A DNA stretch of 64,000 bases from Mycolicibacter heraklionensis (GCA_001673575.1 LZME01000037.1:1-64000), one strand, 5' to 3'; positions 43,256-52,644 are shown, counted from the stretch's first letter. Numbers and translations: made by a program. The notes: generated by a model not told the origin, from the sequence alone.

Positions 43256-44062
43256 ATGCCGACACTGTTGCCGATCGGGGACTTCTCCCGGATGACCTAT
43301 CTGACTGTCAAGGCGTTGCGGCTCTACCACGAGCGCGGCCTGCTGTCGCCCGTGCAGGTCGACCCGTCATCGGGCTACCGCTACTACAGCCCGGACCAGG
43401 TGCCGATCGCCCAAGTCATCCGCCGGCTGCGCGATCTGGGCATGCCGCTCGACGAGCTGACCGCGGTGGTCCGCGCCGAGCAGGTCACCGACCGCAACCG
43501 GGCCATCGTGGCGCATCTGCAACGGCTTCAAGACCGGCTGGCGCAGACGCAGGCCAGCGTGGAGTCGCTGCGGGCGCTGCTCGAAGACTCCGGCGACACC
43601 TGCGACGTCGCCTACCGCTCGGTGCCGGCGACGCTGGCCGCCGCAGTGGTCGATCAGGTCGCGATGCCAGACATCGATGACTGGTGGACGCAAGCCTTCA
43701 TCGAGCTCGATGCCGCGGTCGCCGACGACACTCCCGGGATTCGCGCTGCCCTGTACTCGGCGGAGTTCTTCGAAGCCGGTGGGGGAGAGGTGATCGCGTT
43801 TCGGCCGGTGAGCGCCGCCACGGCCCGCGGCAGGGTGCGAACGCTGGAGATCCCCGCGGCGGAACTGGCGGTCGCCGTGCACCGCGGGGCGTTCGGCGAG
43901 CTGGATCGCACCTATGCCGCACTGGGCACCCACGTGGCCGAACGCGAATTGGGTGTCGACGGACCGATTCGCGAGTACTACCTGGTGTCCGGCTATGACA
44001 CCGACGACGAGGAAGCGCATCGCACCGAGGTGTGCTGGCCGATCTTTCGCACCAAATCCTGA
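43256..44062 (+). CDS. MerR regulator with GyrI-like effector domain
   Basis: 268 residues. N-terminal MerR HTH (IGDFSRMTYLTVKALRLYHE, GLLSPVQVDPSSGYRYY). A dimerisation helix follows (about 75-110) and then a GyrI/BmrR-type small-molecule domain (about 120-268) with the FRPVSAATARGR and AVAVHRGAFGELDRTYAAL segments. It likely senses a hydrophobic drug or metabolite. ATG 43256. It heads a three-gene unit with a VOC protein and a 159-residue protein. Confidence 0.9.
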   Translation: MPTLLPIGDFSRMTYLTVKALRLYHERGLLSPVQVDPSSGYRYYSPDQVPIAQVIRRLRDLGMPLDELTAVVRAEQVTDRNRAIVAHLQRLQDRLAQTQASVESLRALLEDSGDTCDVAYRSVPATLAAAVVDQVAMPDIDDWWTQAFIELDAAVADDTPGIRAALYSAEFFEAGGGEVIAFRPVSAATARGRVRTLEIPAAELAVAVHRGAFGELDRTYAALGTHVAERELGVDGPIREYYLVSGYDTDDEEAHRTEVCWPIFRTKS

Positions 44063-44090
44063 CCCACGTCAACCGACAAGGAGTTCACCC

Positions 44091-44441
44091 ATGGAGATCA
44101 CGCTGCACAACGTCACCTTCGACTGCGCCGACGCCGACAAGCTGGCGCGCTTCTGGTCGCAGCTGCTGGGCCGACCGCTCGACGACGGCGCCAACACCGA
44201 AATCGCCTCAATCGGCATTTCAGCGCCGACGCCCCCACGCCTGGTGTTCGTGCAGGTGCCGGAGGCCAAGCAGGTCAAGAACCGGGTGCACGTCGACCTC
44301 GTCGCGACGGACCTGGCCGCGGCGGTCGAGCGGGCCCTGGACCTGGGCGCCGCCCGATTGGGCGACCACGCCGACGGGGGCTACCAATGGACCACCTTGA
44401 CCGACCCCGAGGGCAACGAGTTCGACATCGTGGCGGCCTGA
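44091..44441 (+). CDS. Glyoxalase/VOC family protein
   Basis: 116 residues from ATG 44091, 8 nt behind AAGGAG. VOC fold: TLHNVTFDCADADKLARFW at the start, NRVHVDLVATDLAAAVERAL and TLTDPEGNEFDIV at the end. Such proteins include antibiotic-binding and lyase types. In the MerR operon it may bind or break down the molecule that MerR senses. The next gene starts 1 bp after its stop. Confidence 0.88.
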   Translation: MEITLHNVTFDCADADKLARFWSQLLGRPLDDGANTEIASIGISAPTPPRLVFVQVPEAKQVKNRVHVDLVATDLAAAVERALDLGAARLGDHADGGYQWTTLTDPEGNEFDIVAA

Positions 44442-44442
44442 G

Positions 44443-44922
44443 ATGTCATTGCTGACCGACGCGTTGGTCGCCGCCGGGCCCGTCGCCGAACATCGCGAGG
44501 CGATGGCCCGCTACGGATGGTTGGTGGGTGGCCAGTGGGATCTGGACATCACCTGGATCGGTGACGACGGCACCCGCCAGCTCTCCGGGTGGATGGTCGC
44601 GGACTGGGTGCTCAACGGTCGGGCCGTCCAGGACGTCTGGCACGCCGAAGGCCTCTTTCACGGGTCGACGCTGCGCGTCTACGACCCGGCTATCGATGCC
44701 TGGCACATCCAATGGACGGAACCGCAACTGGGACTTCGCCTGCATCAACTGGGCCGGGCCGACGCGGACGGGATCGTCCAGGACGGCACGCTGCCGGACG
44801 GTTCCGCCATTCGGTGGAGCTTCCGCGACATCGGGCCGGACTCGTTTCGCTGGCGCGACGAACGCAGCGACGACGGGCGCACCTGGGAGCTGAAACAGGA
44901 GTATCGCGCCCGCCGCCGCTGA
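44443..44922 (+). CDS. Conserved hypothetical protein, 159 residues
   Basis: A soluble beta-rich protein of unknown function. Segments such as YGWLVGGQWDLDITWIGDDG, GWMVADWVLNGRAVQDVW and WELKQEYRARR recall the DUF1579-like lipocalin-type barrel of small actinobacterial proteins. It starts 1 bp after the VOC stop, so it is a member of the MerR-controlled unit. No catalytic residues can be named. Confidence 0.7.
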   Translation: MSLLTDALVAAGPVAEHREAMARYGWLVGGQWDLDITWIGDDGTRQLSGWMVADWVLNGRAVQDVWHAEGLFHGSTLRVYDPAIDAWHIQWTEPQLGLRLHQLGRADADGIVQDGTLPDGSAIRWSFRDIGPDSFRWRDERSDDGRTWELKQEYRARRR

Positions 44923-44930
44923 ATCCGGTG

Positions 44931-47900
44931 TCAGGCGGTGACAGCGTCTTTCGTCTCGGCACGCGCGAGGAAGCGGGGCGCGATGCCCGCCGCGGTGGTC
45001 GCGATCGCCGCCGATCCCAGCGCCTGAGCCCAGCCGATCGGCCCCAGCGGGGTGCAGCCCATGAACTGGCTGATCCCCGGGATGCTGATCAACAGGGCCA
45101 TCGCCGCAAACGAGCCGGCCGCGGTAGCCACCAGTACCGGCGAGCGCGACTCCAGCAGGGTCTGACCCAGCTGGGTGGTCACCAGCGCGACCAGCGCCAC
45201 CGTGGAGGCGCGTCGGGGAAAGCCGGTGGCTCGCGCCATGAACCAGGCCGCCAGAGTGGCACTGGCCGTGGTCGTGCCACGCAGCGCCACCGCCCGCAAC
45301 AACGCCTTCTCGTCGGGCCCGCGCCCGCCGAAGGGCATGGGGCGCCGGGGTTGGCTGATCGCCAGCGCGGTGGCCGGGAACGCGTCGGTCACGATGTTGA
45401 CCAGCAGCAGCTGGCGGGTGTTCAACGGTGCCTGACCGGTCAGCGCGCTGCCGATGATCGCGAACACCGCGCCGCTGGCGTTGCCGCCCAACAGCACCGC
45501 CACCGCAGCCTGCACCCGCTGCCACAGTTGGCTGCCCTCGTTGAGCGCGTCCAGCAGGGTCTCGATGCGGCCGTCGAGCAGCACCACGTCGGCCGCGGTG
45601 TGGGCGGCGTCGCTGCCCTGGGCGACGATGCCGATCCCGACGGTGGCGGCCCGGATGGCGGCGGCGTCGTTGGCGCCGTCGCCGACCATCGCCGACACCT
45701 TGCCGCTGCGTTCCAGCGCCTGCACCACCTGCACCTTGTTCGCCGGTGACATCCGGGCGAACACCACTCGCTCGGCCACCGCGCGCTCCTGCTCCTTGCC
45801 CGACAGCGTCTCCCATTCCGAGCCGGTGATGACCTGCTCGGCGGTGAGCTGCAAGCCCATCTTGCGGGCGATCGCGCGGCCGGTGGTCGGGTGATCACCG
45901 GTGATCATCCGAATGGGCACCTGCCGGCGGTGTAGCTCGGCCAGCAGGCCGGCCGACCCGGCGCGCGGGGTGTCGGAGATACCGACGAATCCGACCAGGG
46001 TCAAACCGTCGGCGCACTGCTGGGCCATGGCCGCCAGCTGGGCTTCGGGATCGTCAGGATCAGCCGAAAGCGTTTGCAGTTCAGCGGGACTGAGCTCACG
46101 CCGTGCCACCGCAAGCACCCGCAGGCCCTCGTCGGCCAGCTGCTCCACCACGTCGTCGATGTCGGCCGCGACGTTCTCGCAGGCCGCGAGCACCACCTCG
46201 GGTGCACCCTTGATCGTCAGTTCGGTCCCGAACACCGATGCCGCGAACGGCCGCCCGGAGCGGAACGGCAGATGGGCGTCTGCTGCCCCCGATGCGATGG
46301 CGCCGGGCACCGACGCAGCCGCCGCCACGATCGCGGCGTCGGTGGCATCGACATGGCTTTGCCCCTTCGCCGACGGCGTCGCACGTACCGCGCACCGCAG
46401 CACCTCGTCACGGGAGTGATCGGCTGCCGTCCGCACCTCGGTGACCCGCAACCGGTTCTCGCTCAGCGTGCCGGTCTTGTCGAAGCACACCACGTCGACG
46501 CGGCCCAGGGCTTCCACGGAGCGTGGCACCCGCACCAGCACACCGGATTTGGTGAGACGCTGCGCCGAGGCGTGCTGAGCCAGCGTCGCCACCACCGGCA
46601 TGCCCTCGGGGACGGCGGCGACGGCCACCGAAACACCTTGGGCCACCGCCTGTTGCAGCCGGGTGCCGCGCAGCACCCCCAGCGCGCTGACCAATCCGCC
46701 GGTCATCAGGCTCAGCGGCCATGTCCGGTTGGTGATCTGGCCGAGCTGATGGCCCAGCCCGATGTCGCCGTGCCGACTGGTGACGAGGTCGGCGGCGCGC
46801 CGCACCTCGGTGTCGGGCCCCACCGCGGTCACCAACGCCAGGCCCGTCCCGGCGGCCACGGTGGTTCCGGCGAAGAGCATGCAGCGGCGTTCGGCCAGTT
46901 CTGCACCCGGGGTGGCCTCGAGCTGCTTGGTCACCGGCAGCGACTCACCGGTCAGCGACGCCTCGTCGACCTCCAGCTTCTCCAGCTCGATCACGCGGGC
47001 GTCGGCCGGCACCACGTCGTCGGGGCCCACCTCGATCAGATCGCCACGCTGCAACTGCTCGGGGAGCACCTGCACCCGTTCCCGTGTGCCGTCGGGCCGG
47101 ATCGTCACCTTCCAGGCGGGCGGGATCTGGTCGGCGAGCAGCCGATTCAATCTCAGCTCGGCGCTCAGGCGTTGGCCGGCGGCCAGCACGGCGTTGCTGG
47201 CCAGCACCGTGCCGACCAGCAAGGCGTCGATGGGGGAGCCCAGTATCGCGGTGGCCGTGGCTCCCAATCCCAGCACCGGGGTCAGCGGGTCGGACAGTTC
47301 GTCGCGCACCGCGTCGAGGAACTGCCAGATCACCGGGCGTTCGGCGCTGTCGGCAGTGCGCGGCGTGGAGGCTGGCTCCGCCGATTCGGCCAACGCGGCA
47401 CGCACCTGCTCCACCGACATGGCATGCCACTCGTCGACCGGAACCGGCCGGGGAAGCGGTGCGTTGACCACCTTGCGTGCCGACCAATAGCCGGACGCCA
47501 CACCCGCCGCCGCTCCCAACACCACCGCTTCGGGACCGCGTCCCCGGACGGTGGGAATCAGCAGCAGCGAACCCATCGCCGAAGCGCCGACGGACAATTC
47601 GACACCGCGACGACTGGCCGCCTTCGCCGCGGGCAGGGCATGCAGAATCCGCCACACCCCGGCCAGGTCATCGACGATCAGGTCCGCCTCCAGCGGTTGC
47701 GAGCGGCTGTCGTCGGGCAAGATGCCCACCCCGAGATCGGCCGCCGACAGTGCCCGGGCAGCCGCCGAGGAGATCACCGCGACGGTGTGGCCTTCCTGTT
47801 GGTAGTCGTGCACCGCATCAAAGAGTGCGTCATCGACCGAATCGCCTGTCATCGGCGCGAATTCGTCGAACGCGGGCCGCAGCTCGGCGAGACCGACGGA

Positions 47901-48968
47901 GTCATCGACGGTGATGGTCTGGACATCGGCTCGCTGTGTCTCGGCGAGTGTCGCGGCCGCCAGCGGATGCGGCGCCGGCGCGAAGAGTGCCTCGGTGACC
48001 GGGCGCCCCTTGCTGCGGCGCGTGCCGGGTACCGGGTGCCAGCCCGGCTGCAGGTCGCCGGCTGCCAGCATCGCCTGGGCGCGCTCCCAGGTGGTCAGAT
48101 CCTTCTCGTCGCCACCGCGTAGCCGCACCAAGCGCAACGATTCGCTGCGCAGCACCCGCGGATCGAGAATCACCACATCGATCCGATCCAAGCGGCGCAG
48201 GCTTTCCGGGTCGATCTGCAGCGCCTCATCGTTGTTGGCCAGTCCGCGCCCCAGTGTCGCCGCGAACGATTCTTGGGTGGAGCGGGCGGCTTTCGGCACG
48301 GCGACCAACGCGGCGTTGCCGGCCAGGTTCGGGTCGCGGCTGGCGGCGCCGACCGCCGCCGCGCCGATCGCCTGAACCCAGGTGCCGCGCTGCAGGTGTT
48401 GTTCGACTCCGCCGACCGGCGGTGGCACCGGGCGTGAGTCCGGTTGCGTCTCCGATCCCGCGGTGGGGCGGGTCAATTCCGGTTCGCGCCGCAACCATGC
48501 CCGGGCATCGGCGCGCGCCTCGGCAGCTTTTAGGGTGTTGATCGCCAGGTCGACCGCCAGAATCGACGGTGCCACGGCGAGCGCGTTGGCGGCGGTAGAG
48601 GCCAACCCCATCGCGGTGTCGGTCGCGCGCTTACCGATTCGTTCCTCGAGGAGACGGCGCAGCCGCGGCTGGTGGTCTAGGGCGACCACGGCGCCTTGGA
48701 CACTGGCCGGCAGGCGCGGAAATCGCAGGACACGTCCGGCCAGTGCGATGCCCAAGCCGACGGCGCTGATACCTGCCATCGCCGCGGTGGACACCGCCAA
48801 CAACCCGTCGCCTGGCGCGGGGGTGCCGCGAGGCGCGCGACCGTCGGCGACATCATCGAGTTCGTCGTCGAGTTCGTCGTCGATCAGCGGGACGGCGGTG
48901 ATGGTATCGAGAGGCTCATCCAGTGTCGGCTCGGCATCGTCGATTAGGGCAGGTATCGAGGGGGGCAT
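44931..48968 (-). CDS. Cation-translocating P-type ATPase, CtpH/CtpI type
   Basis: 1345 residues. A long N-terminal part of about 500 residues, with acidic start (LIDDELDDELDD), is followed by an A domain with TGES, a PEGMP segment in M4 (VAAVPEGMPVVATLAQ), the phosphorylation site DKTGTL (Asp near 828), TGDHPTTGRAIA and the hinge MVGDGANDAAAI, then several transmembrane helices. PEGMP places it with P2-like ATPases, probably for divalent cations; the ion is unknown. The M. tuberculosis relatives CtpH and CtpI are longer (above 1500). The leader has competing hairpins (48986-49046). Confidence 0.9.
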   Translation of the reverse strand: MPPSIPALIDDAEPTLDEPLDTITAVPLIDDELDDELDDVADGRAPRGTPAPGDGLLAVSTAAMAGISAVGLGIALAGRVLRFPRLPASVQGAVVALDHQPRLRRLLEERIGKRATDTAMGLASTAANALAVAPSILAVDLAINTLKAAEARADARAWLRREPELTRPTAGSETQPDSRPVPPPVGGVEQHLQRGTWVQAIGAAAVGAASRDPNLAGNAALVAVPKAARSTQESFAATLGRGLANNDEALQIDPESLRRLDRIDVVILDPRVLRSESLRLVRLRGGDEKDLTTWERAQAMLAAGDLQPGWHPVPGTRRSKGRPVTEALFAPAPHPLAAATLAETQRADVQTITVDDSVGLAELRPAFDEFAPMTGDSVDDALFDAVHDYQQEGHTVAVISSAAARALSAADLGVGILPDDSRSQPLEADLIVDDLAGVWRILHALPAAKAASRRGVELSVGASAMGSLLLIPTVRGRGPEAVVLGAAAGVASGYWSARKVVNAPLPRPVPVDEWHAMSVEQVRAALAESAEPASTPRTADSAERPVIWQFLDAVRDELSDPLTPVLGLGATATAILGSPIDALLVGTVLASNAVLAAGQRLSAELRLNRLLADQIPPAWKVTIRPDGTRERVQVLPEQLQRGDLIEVGPDDVVPADARVIELEKLEVDEASLTGESLPVTKQLEATPGAELAERRCMLFAGTTVAAGTGLALVTAVGPDTEVRRAADLVTSRHGDIGLGHQLGQITNRTWPLSLMTGGLVSALGVLRGTRLQQAVAQGVSVAVAAVPEGMPVVATLAQHASAQRLTKSGVLVRVPRSVEALGRVDVVCFDKTGTLSENRLRVTEVRTAADHSRDEVLRCAVRATPSAKGQSHVDATDAAIVAAAASVPGAIASGAADAHLPFRSGRPFAASVFGTELTIKGAPEVVLAACENVAADIDDVVEQLADEGLRVLAVARRELSPAELQTLSADPDDPEAQLAAMAQQCADGLTLVGFVGISDTPRAGSAGLLAELHRRQVPIRMITGDHPTTGRAIARKMGLQLTAEQVITGSEWETLSGKEQERAVAERVVFARMSPANKVQVVQALERSGKVSAMVGDGANDAAAIRAATVGIGIVAQGSDAAHTAADVVLLDGRIETLLDALNEGSQLWQRVQAAVAVLLGGNASGAVFAIIGSALTGQAPLNTRQLLLVNIVTDAFPATALAISQPRRPMPFGGRGPDEKALLRAVALRGTTTASATLAAWFMARATGFPRRASTVALVALVTTQLGQTLLESRSPVLVATAAGSFAAMALLISIPGISQFMGCTPLGPIGWAQALGSAAIATTAAGIAPRFLARAETKDAVTA

Positions 48969-49029
48969 CGGTCTCCTTCGCTCGGCGACCGAATCTGCAA
49001 AGAAAGCCTCTGGAGCCTTCGGTCGACAT
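48916..49029 (-). CDS. Possible upstream ORF overlapping the P-ATPase start
   Basis: ATG 49029 opens 37 codons (MSTEGSRGFLCRFGRRAKET and on) that end at 48916, 53 bp inside the ATPase gene in another frame. The start sits in the loop between leader hairpin segments. It has no recognisable function and could act as a leader peptide. Confidence 0.25.
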   Translation of the reverse strand: MSTEGSRGFLCRFGRRAKETDAPLDTCPNRRCRADTG

Positions 49030-49046
49030 GGTCAATCGTCCGAAGG
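48986..49046 (-). promoter_or_regulatory. Switch-like leader with mutually exclusive hairpins
   Basis: On the mRNA (minus strand) segment A CCUUCGG (49046-49040), B CGACCGAAGG (49025-49016) and C UUCGGUCG (48993-48986) occur in order. B pairs with A (7 bp, 17-nt loop) or with C (8 bp, 24-nt loop), but not with both. C lies just before the RBS GAAGGAG and the start at 48968. This has the form of an attenuator or a translation switch. No known riboswitch aptamer was recognised. Confidence 0.5.
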
Positions 49047-49253
49047 TCTCGCTCGCGAAAGTCCTGGGTCCGCTGAATGACCGGGCGGGTTGAACCGCCG
49101 TATTGACGACCATTCACATCCACCACCGGTGTGGTGGGTAGGAACTACTCCCCTTCGCGATCGAAGGTAGGGCAGGTAGGCGGCGTCCAGCTGAACGCCG
49201 GCGAGACCCTACTTGAAATGCCGGTGAATGCTGTGCGTTGCAGACGGTTTCGT
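49047..49253. other. Rest of the P-ATPase leader/intergenic region
   Basis: About 200 bp between the competing hairpins and the MTHFR stop. It contains further dyads, such as CACCACCGGTGTGGTG (49122-49137) and CGTCCAGCTGAACGCC (49183-49198), but no ORF with support on either strand. It may be the longer 5' leader or hold the ATPase promoter. Confidence 0.4.
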
Positions 49254-50144
49254 TCAGGAGCGCGGCGCCCAATAGTCCAGCATCTCGGCGAACGTCTCGA
49301 AAGCCGGTTTCGAAATGCCGTAGGGAGCCTCGAAGTGCAGGCTCAACGGATAGCCCAACTCGGCCACGCCGTCGATGACCCGCTTATACAGATCGAGCAT
49401 CTGCCGGCGTTTGGCGTCGGGTTCGCTTACGGCCAGAGTCCGGACGAAGGCCTGCTCGGCGGCGACGGTCTCGTTGCCCGGGTCCTGAATCAGCCAATCG
49501 ACCAGTCCGACTTTGCTCTCCATCCTGGGCACGAAGCCGAACGACAACAGGACCTCGGGCCGGTGATCGCTGACGTTCTTGAAGTCGCGAAGGAATCCGA
49601 CTATCGCGTCGGAGTAGAGCAGCTGGGTCATCCCGAAGGTGGCGCCGCGGTCACATTTGAAGTCGAAGCGTTCCCGCTCGCCGTCCCGTGTCGGGATGAG
49701 GATGACGCCCCGGTTATCGACGAGATCGTCGAATTTCGAGAGCGCGTCGGTGGGTGCGACGCCGCCGCCGTCGCCGTCCTTCAGCGTGCGGGGGACACCG
49801 ACGAAGATGATTCCGTCGAACCCGACCTGGCGCAGGCTCGCAAGTCGCGTCCGCAGCGCCGACTCGTCGAGGAATGCGGTTACCTGCGTACATAATCCGT
49901 GTACGCCGGGCAGTTCGGGACGGATTATCGACCAGAAGTCGGGGACGTCGAGTTTGGGTTTCATCTCGATCGGCCGATCGTCATCCTCGGGGATCAATCC
50001 GGGGATCATGACGTGACCGATCCGGCCCGCGATACCCGCTTGAGCGGATAGCTGCAGGACCTTGTATGCCTCTTCGCGGGCGTGCTCGACCCCGCGATCG
50101 ATGTTGGGCGGCACTAGTTCCAGGGCAATGGTGTTCAGCGGCAC
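49254..50144 (-). CDS. Noncanonical methylenetetrahydrofolate reductase (Rv2172c-like)
   Basis: 296 residues of the MTHFR fold in the form seen in Rv2172c, the mycobacterial MTHFR that differs from MetF. ALELVPPNIDRGVEHARE supplies the Glu near the N-terminus, TQVTAFLDESALRTRLASLR lies in the barrel middle, and RGATFGMTQLLYS is the family RGA-x-F-x-x-TQ motif that binds folate. The start is GTG 50144 with GGAG 9 nt before it. It lies directly downstream of metE, so it makes the 5-methyl-THF that MetE uses (or its polyglutamate form). The two are separated by a 42-bp palindrome. Confidence 0.85.
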   Translation of the reverse strand: MPLNTIALELVPPNIDRGVEHAREEAYKVLQLSAQAGIAGRIGHVMIPGLIPEDDDRPIEMKPKLDVPDFWSIIRPELPGVHGLCTQVTAFLDESALRTRLASLRQVGFDGIIFVGVPRTLKDGDGGGVAPTDALSKFDDLVDNRGVILIPTRDGERERFDFKCDRGATFGMTQLLYSDAIVGFLRDFKNVSDHRPEVLLSFGFVPRMESKVGLVDWLIQDPGNETVAAEQAFVRTLAVSEPDAKRRQMLDLYKRVIDGVAELGYPLSLHFEAPYGISKPAFETFAEMLDYWAPRS

Positions 50145-50170
50145 CAGGGGACTCCGATCAGATTTGAACG

Positions 50171-50212
50171 GACATGTTGCGCCCCAGAGACGTCTCTGGG
50201 GCGCAACATGTC
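50171..50212. terminator. 42-bp perfect palindrome between metE and the MTHFR gene
   Basis: The 21-bp left arm GACATGTTGCGCCCCAGAGA plus C (50171-50191) is the exact reverse complement of 50192-50212, with no spacer. It begins 7 bp after the metE stop and ends 27 bp before the MTHFR start. As RNA it forms one very strong hairpin, without a U tract, which is the usual mycobacterial arrangement for a terminator or processing signal. Confidence 0.75.
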
Positions 50213-50218
50213 AGACGG

Positions 50219-52498
50219 TCACAGGCCGGTGCGGGCTTCCTTAGCCGCGGCAACCATATGGGCCAGCGATGCCGTCACCTCGTCGGGTTTGCGGGTCTTT
50301 AGACCGCAGTCCGGGTTCACCCAGAGGCGTTGGGCCGGAACGGCATCCAGCGCCTCGCGTAGCGACGCGGCCATCTCGTCGGCGCTCGGCACGCGCGGCG
50401 AGTGGATGTCGTAGACACCCGGGCCCACCCCGTTGGAGAAGCCGATCGCATTGAGGTCATCGAGCACCTCCATGTGCGAGCGCGCCGCCTCGATCGAGGT
50501 GACGTCGGCGTCCAGGTCGGCGATCGCACCGATAACCTCGCCGAACTCCGAATAGCACAGGTGGGTGTGGATCTGCGTCGCGTCGGAGACGCCCGAGGTG
50601 GCCATCCGGAACGAACCGACCGCCCAGTCCAGGTAGGCCGCCTTGTCGGCGTCGCGCACCGGCAACAGCTCGCGCAGGGCGGGCTCGTCGACCTGGATCA
50701 CCGCGATACCGGCGGACTCCAGATCCACCGTCTCCTCGCGGATCGCCAGCGCCACTTGGTAGGCGGTGTCGGCCAGCGGTTGGTCGTCGCGGACGAACGA
50801 CCAGGCCAGGATGGTCACCGGACCGGTGAGCATGCCCTTGACCGGCTTGTCGGTCAGCGACTGGGCGTAGGTGGCCCAGTCGACCGTCATCGGCTTGGGG
50901 CGCGTCACGTCGCCGAACAGCACCGGCGGGCGCACGCAGCGACTGCCGTAGGACTGCACCCAGCCGTTGCTGGTGGCGAAGAAGCCCTCCAGCTGCTCGG
51001 CGAAGTACTGCACCATGTCGTTGCGTTCCGGCTCGCCGTGCACCAGCACGTCGAGGCCGAGGTCCTCCTGCAACTTGATGACGGCAGCGACCTCCGCCTT
51101 CATCCGGTCGGTGTACTCCGCCTCGTCGATCTCCCCGGACGCCAGCGCGGCGCGGGCCTTGCGGATCTCCACGGTCTGCGGGAACGACCCGATGGTGGTG
51201 GTCGGCAGCGGCGGCAGGTGCAGCCGCTCGTCCTGGGCGCTGCGGCGTGCCTCGGCCGAACCGCGCTGGATGCCGGCCGCCCGGATCTCGGCGATCTGCG
51301 CGCGCACTGCCGCATTGTTCAGTCGCGGGTCGGACGTGCGGGACGCGGCCGCGGCGTTGGACGCCTCGATCTCCGCAGCCACGGCTTCGCGTCCCTCGCG
51401 CAGCGCGCGGGCCAAGGTGGCCACCTCGGCCACCTTCTCGGCGCCGAACGCCAGCCAGCTGCGCAGCGCGTCGTCCAGACCCGTCTCGGGCTCCAGCGAG
51501 TAGGGCACGTGCAGCGTCGAGCACGACGTCGATACGGCAACGGCCTCCGCTGAACCCAACAGCGACGCCAGCTTGGCCAGGGCGGCCTGCAGGTCGGTGC
51601 GCCAGATGTTGCGGCCGTCGACCACGCCGGCGACCAGAACCTTGGAAGCCAGCTCCGGCACGGACGCGATTGCGGTGTTGGGTCCGTAAACCAGGTCGAC
51701 GCCGATCGCCTCGACCGGGGTGCGGGCCAGCGCCGCCAGCCCGGCCCCGGGGTCACCGAAGTAGGTGGCCACGAAGATCGCCGGCCGCTTGCTCAGCCCG
51801 CCGAGGCGCTTGTACACCTGCTCGGCCAGGGCGGGGGCGTCCGCGGAGATGTCGGTCACCAGCACCGGCTCATCGATCTGCACCCATTCGGCGCCGGCGT
51901 CGGCCAGCTTGCCCAGCAGCTCGGCGTAGACGTCGGTCAGCTCGTCGAGGCGCGAGATCGGCGCCGGCGCCCCGTCGACGGCCTTGCTGAGCAACAGGAA
52001 GGTGACCGGACCGATGATCACCGGCCGGGCTGCGCTTCCGCCGAAGCCCTGCTCCTTGGCCTCGGCGAGCTCGGAGAGCACCTTGGCGGGATTGAGCGAG
52101 AACGTCGTGTCCGCCCCGATCTCGGGAACGATGTAGTGGTAGTTGGTGTCGAACCACTTCGTCATCTCCAGCGGAGCGATGTCGGCGTTGCCGCGGGCCG
52201 CGGCGAAGTAGCGGTCCAACTCGTCGGCGACGCCGGCCACCCGGGCTGGGAGTGCGCCCAGCAGCACCGCGGTGTCGAGCATCTGGTCGTAGTAGGAGAA
52301 CGTGTTCACCGGTATCGAGTCGAGCCCCGCGGCGGCCAACTGTGCCCAGGTGTCGCGGCGTAGGCCGGCGGCCACCTTCTTGAGCTCGTCCTGGTCGATC
52401 CGGCCGGCCCAGTAGCTTTCGGTGGCGCGCTTGAGTTCGCGGCGCGGTCCGATTCGTGGTGAGCCGAGAACGGTGGCGGTAAAGGCTTGAACGGTCAC
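50219..52498 (-). CDS. metE: Cobalamin-independent methionine synthase
   Basis: 759 residues, the same length as M. tuberculosis MetE (Rv1133c). It transfers methyl from methyl-THF triglutamate to homocysteine. Two barrels: the N-terminal one with [17 protein letters not shown] and the C-terminal with [24 protein letters not shown] (Glu/His), [19 protein letters not shown] with the zinc Cys, and [11 protein letters not shown] with the second zinc Cys. Start GTG 52498, 8 nt behind GAAGGA. It is under a cobalamin riboswitch, so it is made when B12 is short. Confidence 0.97.
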   Translation of the reverse strand: MTVQAFTATVLGSPRIGPRRELKRATESYWAGRIDQDELKKVAAGLRRDTWAQLAAAGLDSIPVNTFSYYDQMLDTAVLLGALPARVAGVADELDRYFAAARGNADIAPLEMTKWFDTNYHYIVPEIGADTTFSLNPAKVLSELAEAKEQGFGGSAARPVIIGPVTFLLLSKAVDGAPAPISRLDELTDVYAELLGKLADAGAEWVQIDEPVLVTDISADAPALAEQVYKRLGGLSKRPAIFVATYFGDPGAGLAALARTPVEAIGVDLVYGPNTAIASVPELASKVLVAGVVDGRNIWRTDLQAALAKLASLLGSAEAVAVSTSCSTLHVPYSLEPETGLDDALRSWLAFGAEKVAEVATLARALREGREAVAAEIEASNAAAASRTSDPRLNNAAVRAQIAEIRAAGIQRGSAEARRSAQDERLHLPPLPTTTIGSFPQTVEIRKARAALASGEIDEAEYTDRMKAEVAAVIKLQEDLGLDVLVHGEPERNDMVQYFAEQLEGFFATSNGWVQSYGSRCVRPPVLFGDVTRPKPMTVDWATYAQSLTDKPVKGMLTGPVTILAWSFVRDDQPLADTAYQVALAIREETVDLESAGIAVIQVDEPALRELLPVRDADKAAYLDWAVGSFRMATSGVSDATQIHTHLCYSEFGEVIGAIADLDADVTSIEAARSHMEVLDDLNAIGFSNGVGPGVYDIHSPRVPSADEMAASLREALDAVPAQRLWVNPDCGLKTRKPDEVTASLAHMVAAAKEARTGL

Positions 52499-52564
52499 GA
52501 TTTGATCCTTCAATTGACGAGGGTGGGTCAACGCCAGCAGCCGCCCAGCTGATCCGGTCCCGTG

Positions 52565-52592
52565 CCTATATATAAAGCACTATAACCCTCAA
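52565..52592 (-). promoter_or_regulatory. Candidate internal promoter downstream of the riboswitch
   Basis: Read on the minus strand: TTGAGG (52592-52587), 16 bp, TATAGG (52570-52565), in an AT-rich stretch (TATATATAAAGCACTATAA on the plus strand, 52567-52585) unlike the rest of the region. If used, it would drive metE without the riboswitch. Confidence 0.35.
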
Positions 52593-52644
52593 AACCAGAC
52601 GCCCATTCCGCGAGGCGTTGATCCGCCGGGCGCGGCGCGCCCAG

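Noticed and set aside
46074..48122. Long open frame on the plus strand inside the P-ATPase gene (682 codons)
   Set aside because: Antisense shadow of a high-GC gene; the translation is rich in His, Gly and Arg with no family, while the minus strand encodes a complete P-type ATPase.
48969..49253. P-ATPase leader considered as an M-box (Mg2+) or ydaO-type riboswitch
   Set aside because: The conserved core bases of those aptamers could not be found; only local hairpins are supported.
50171..50212. The 42-bp palindrome as an insertion sequence end or transposon relic
   Set aside because: No target duplication or transposase remnant nearby; position between a stop and a start on the same strand fits a transcript hairpin better.
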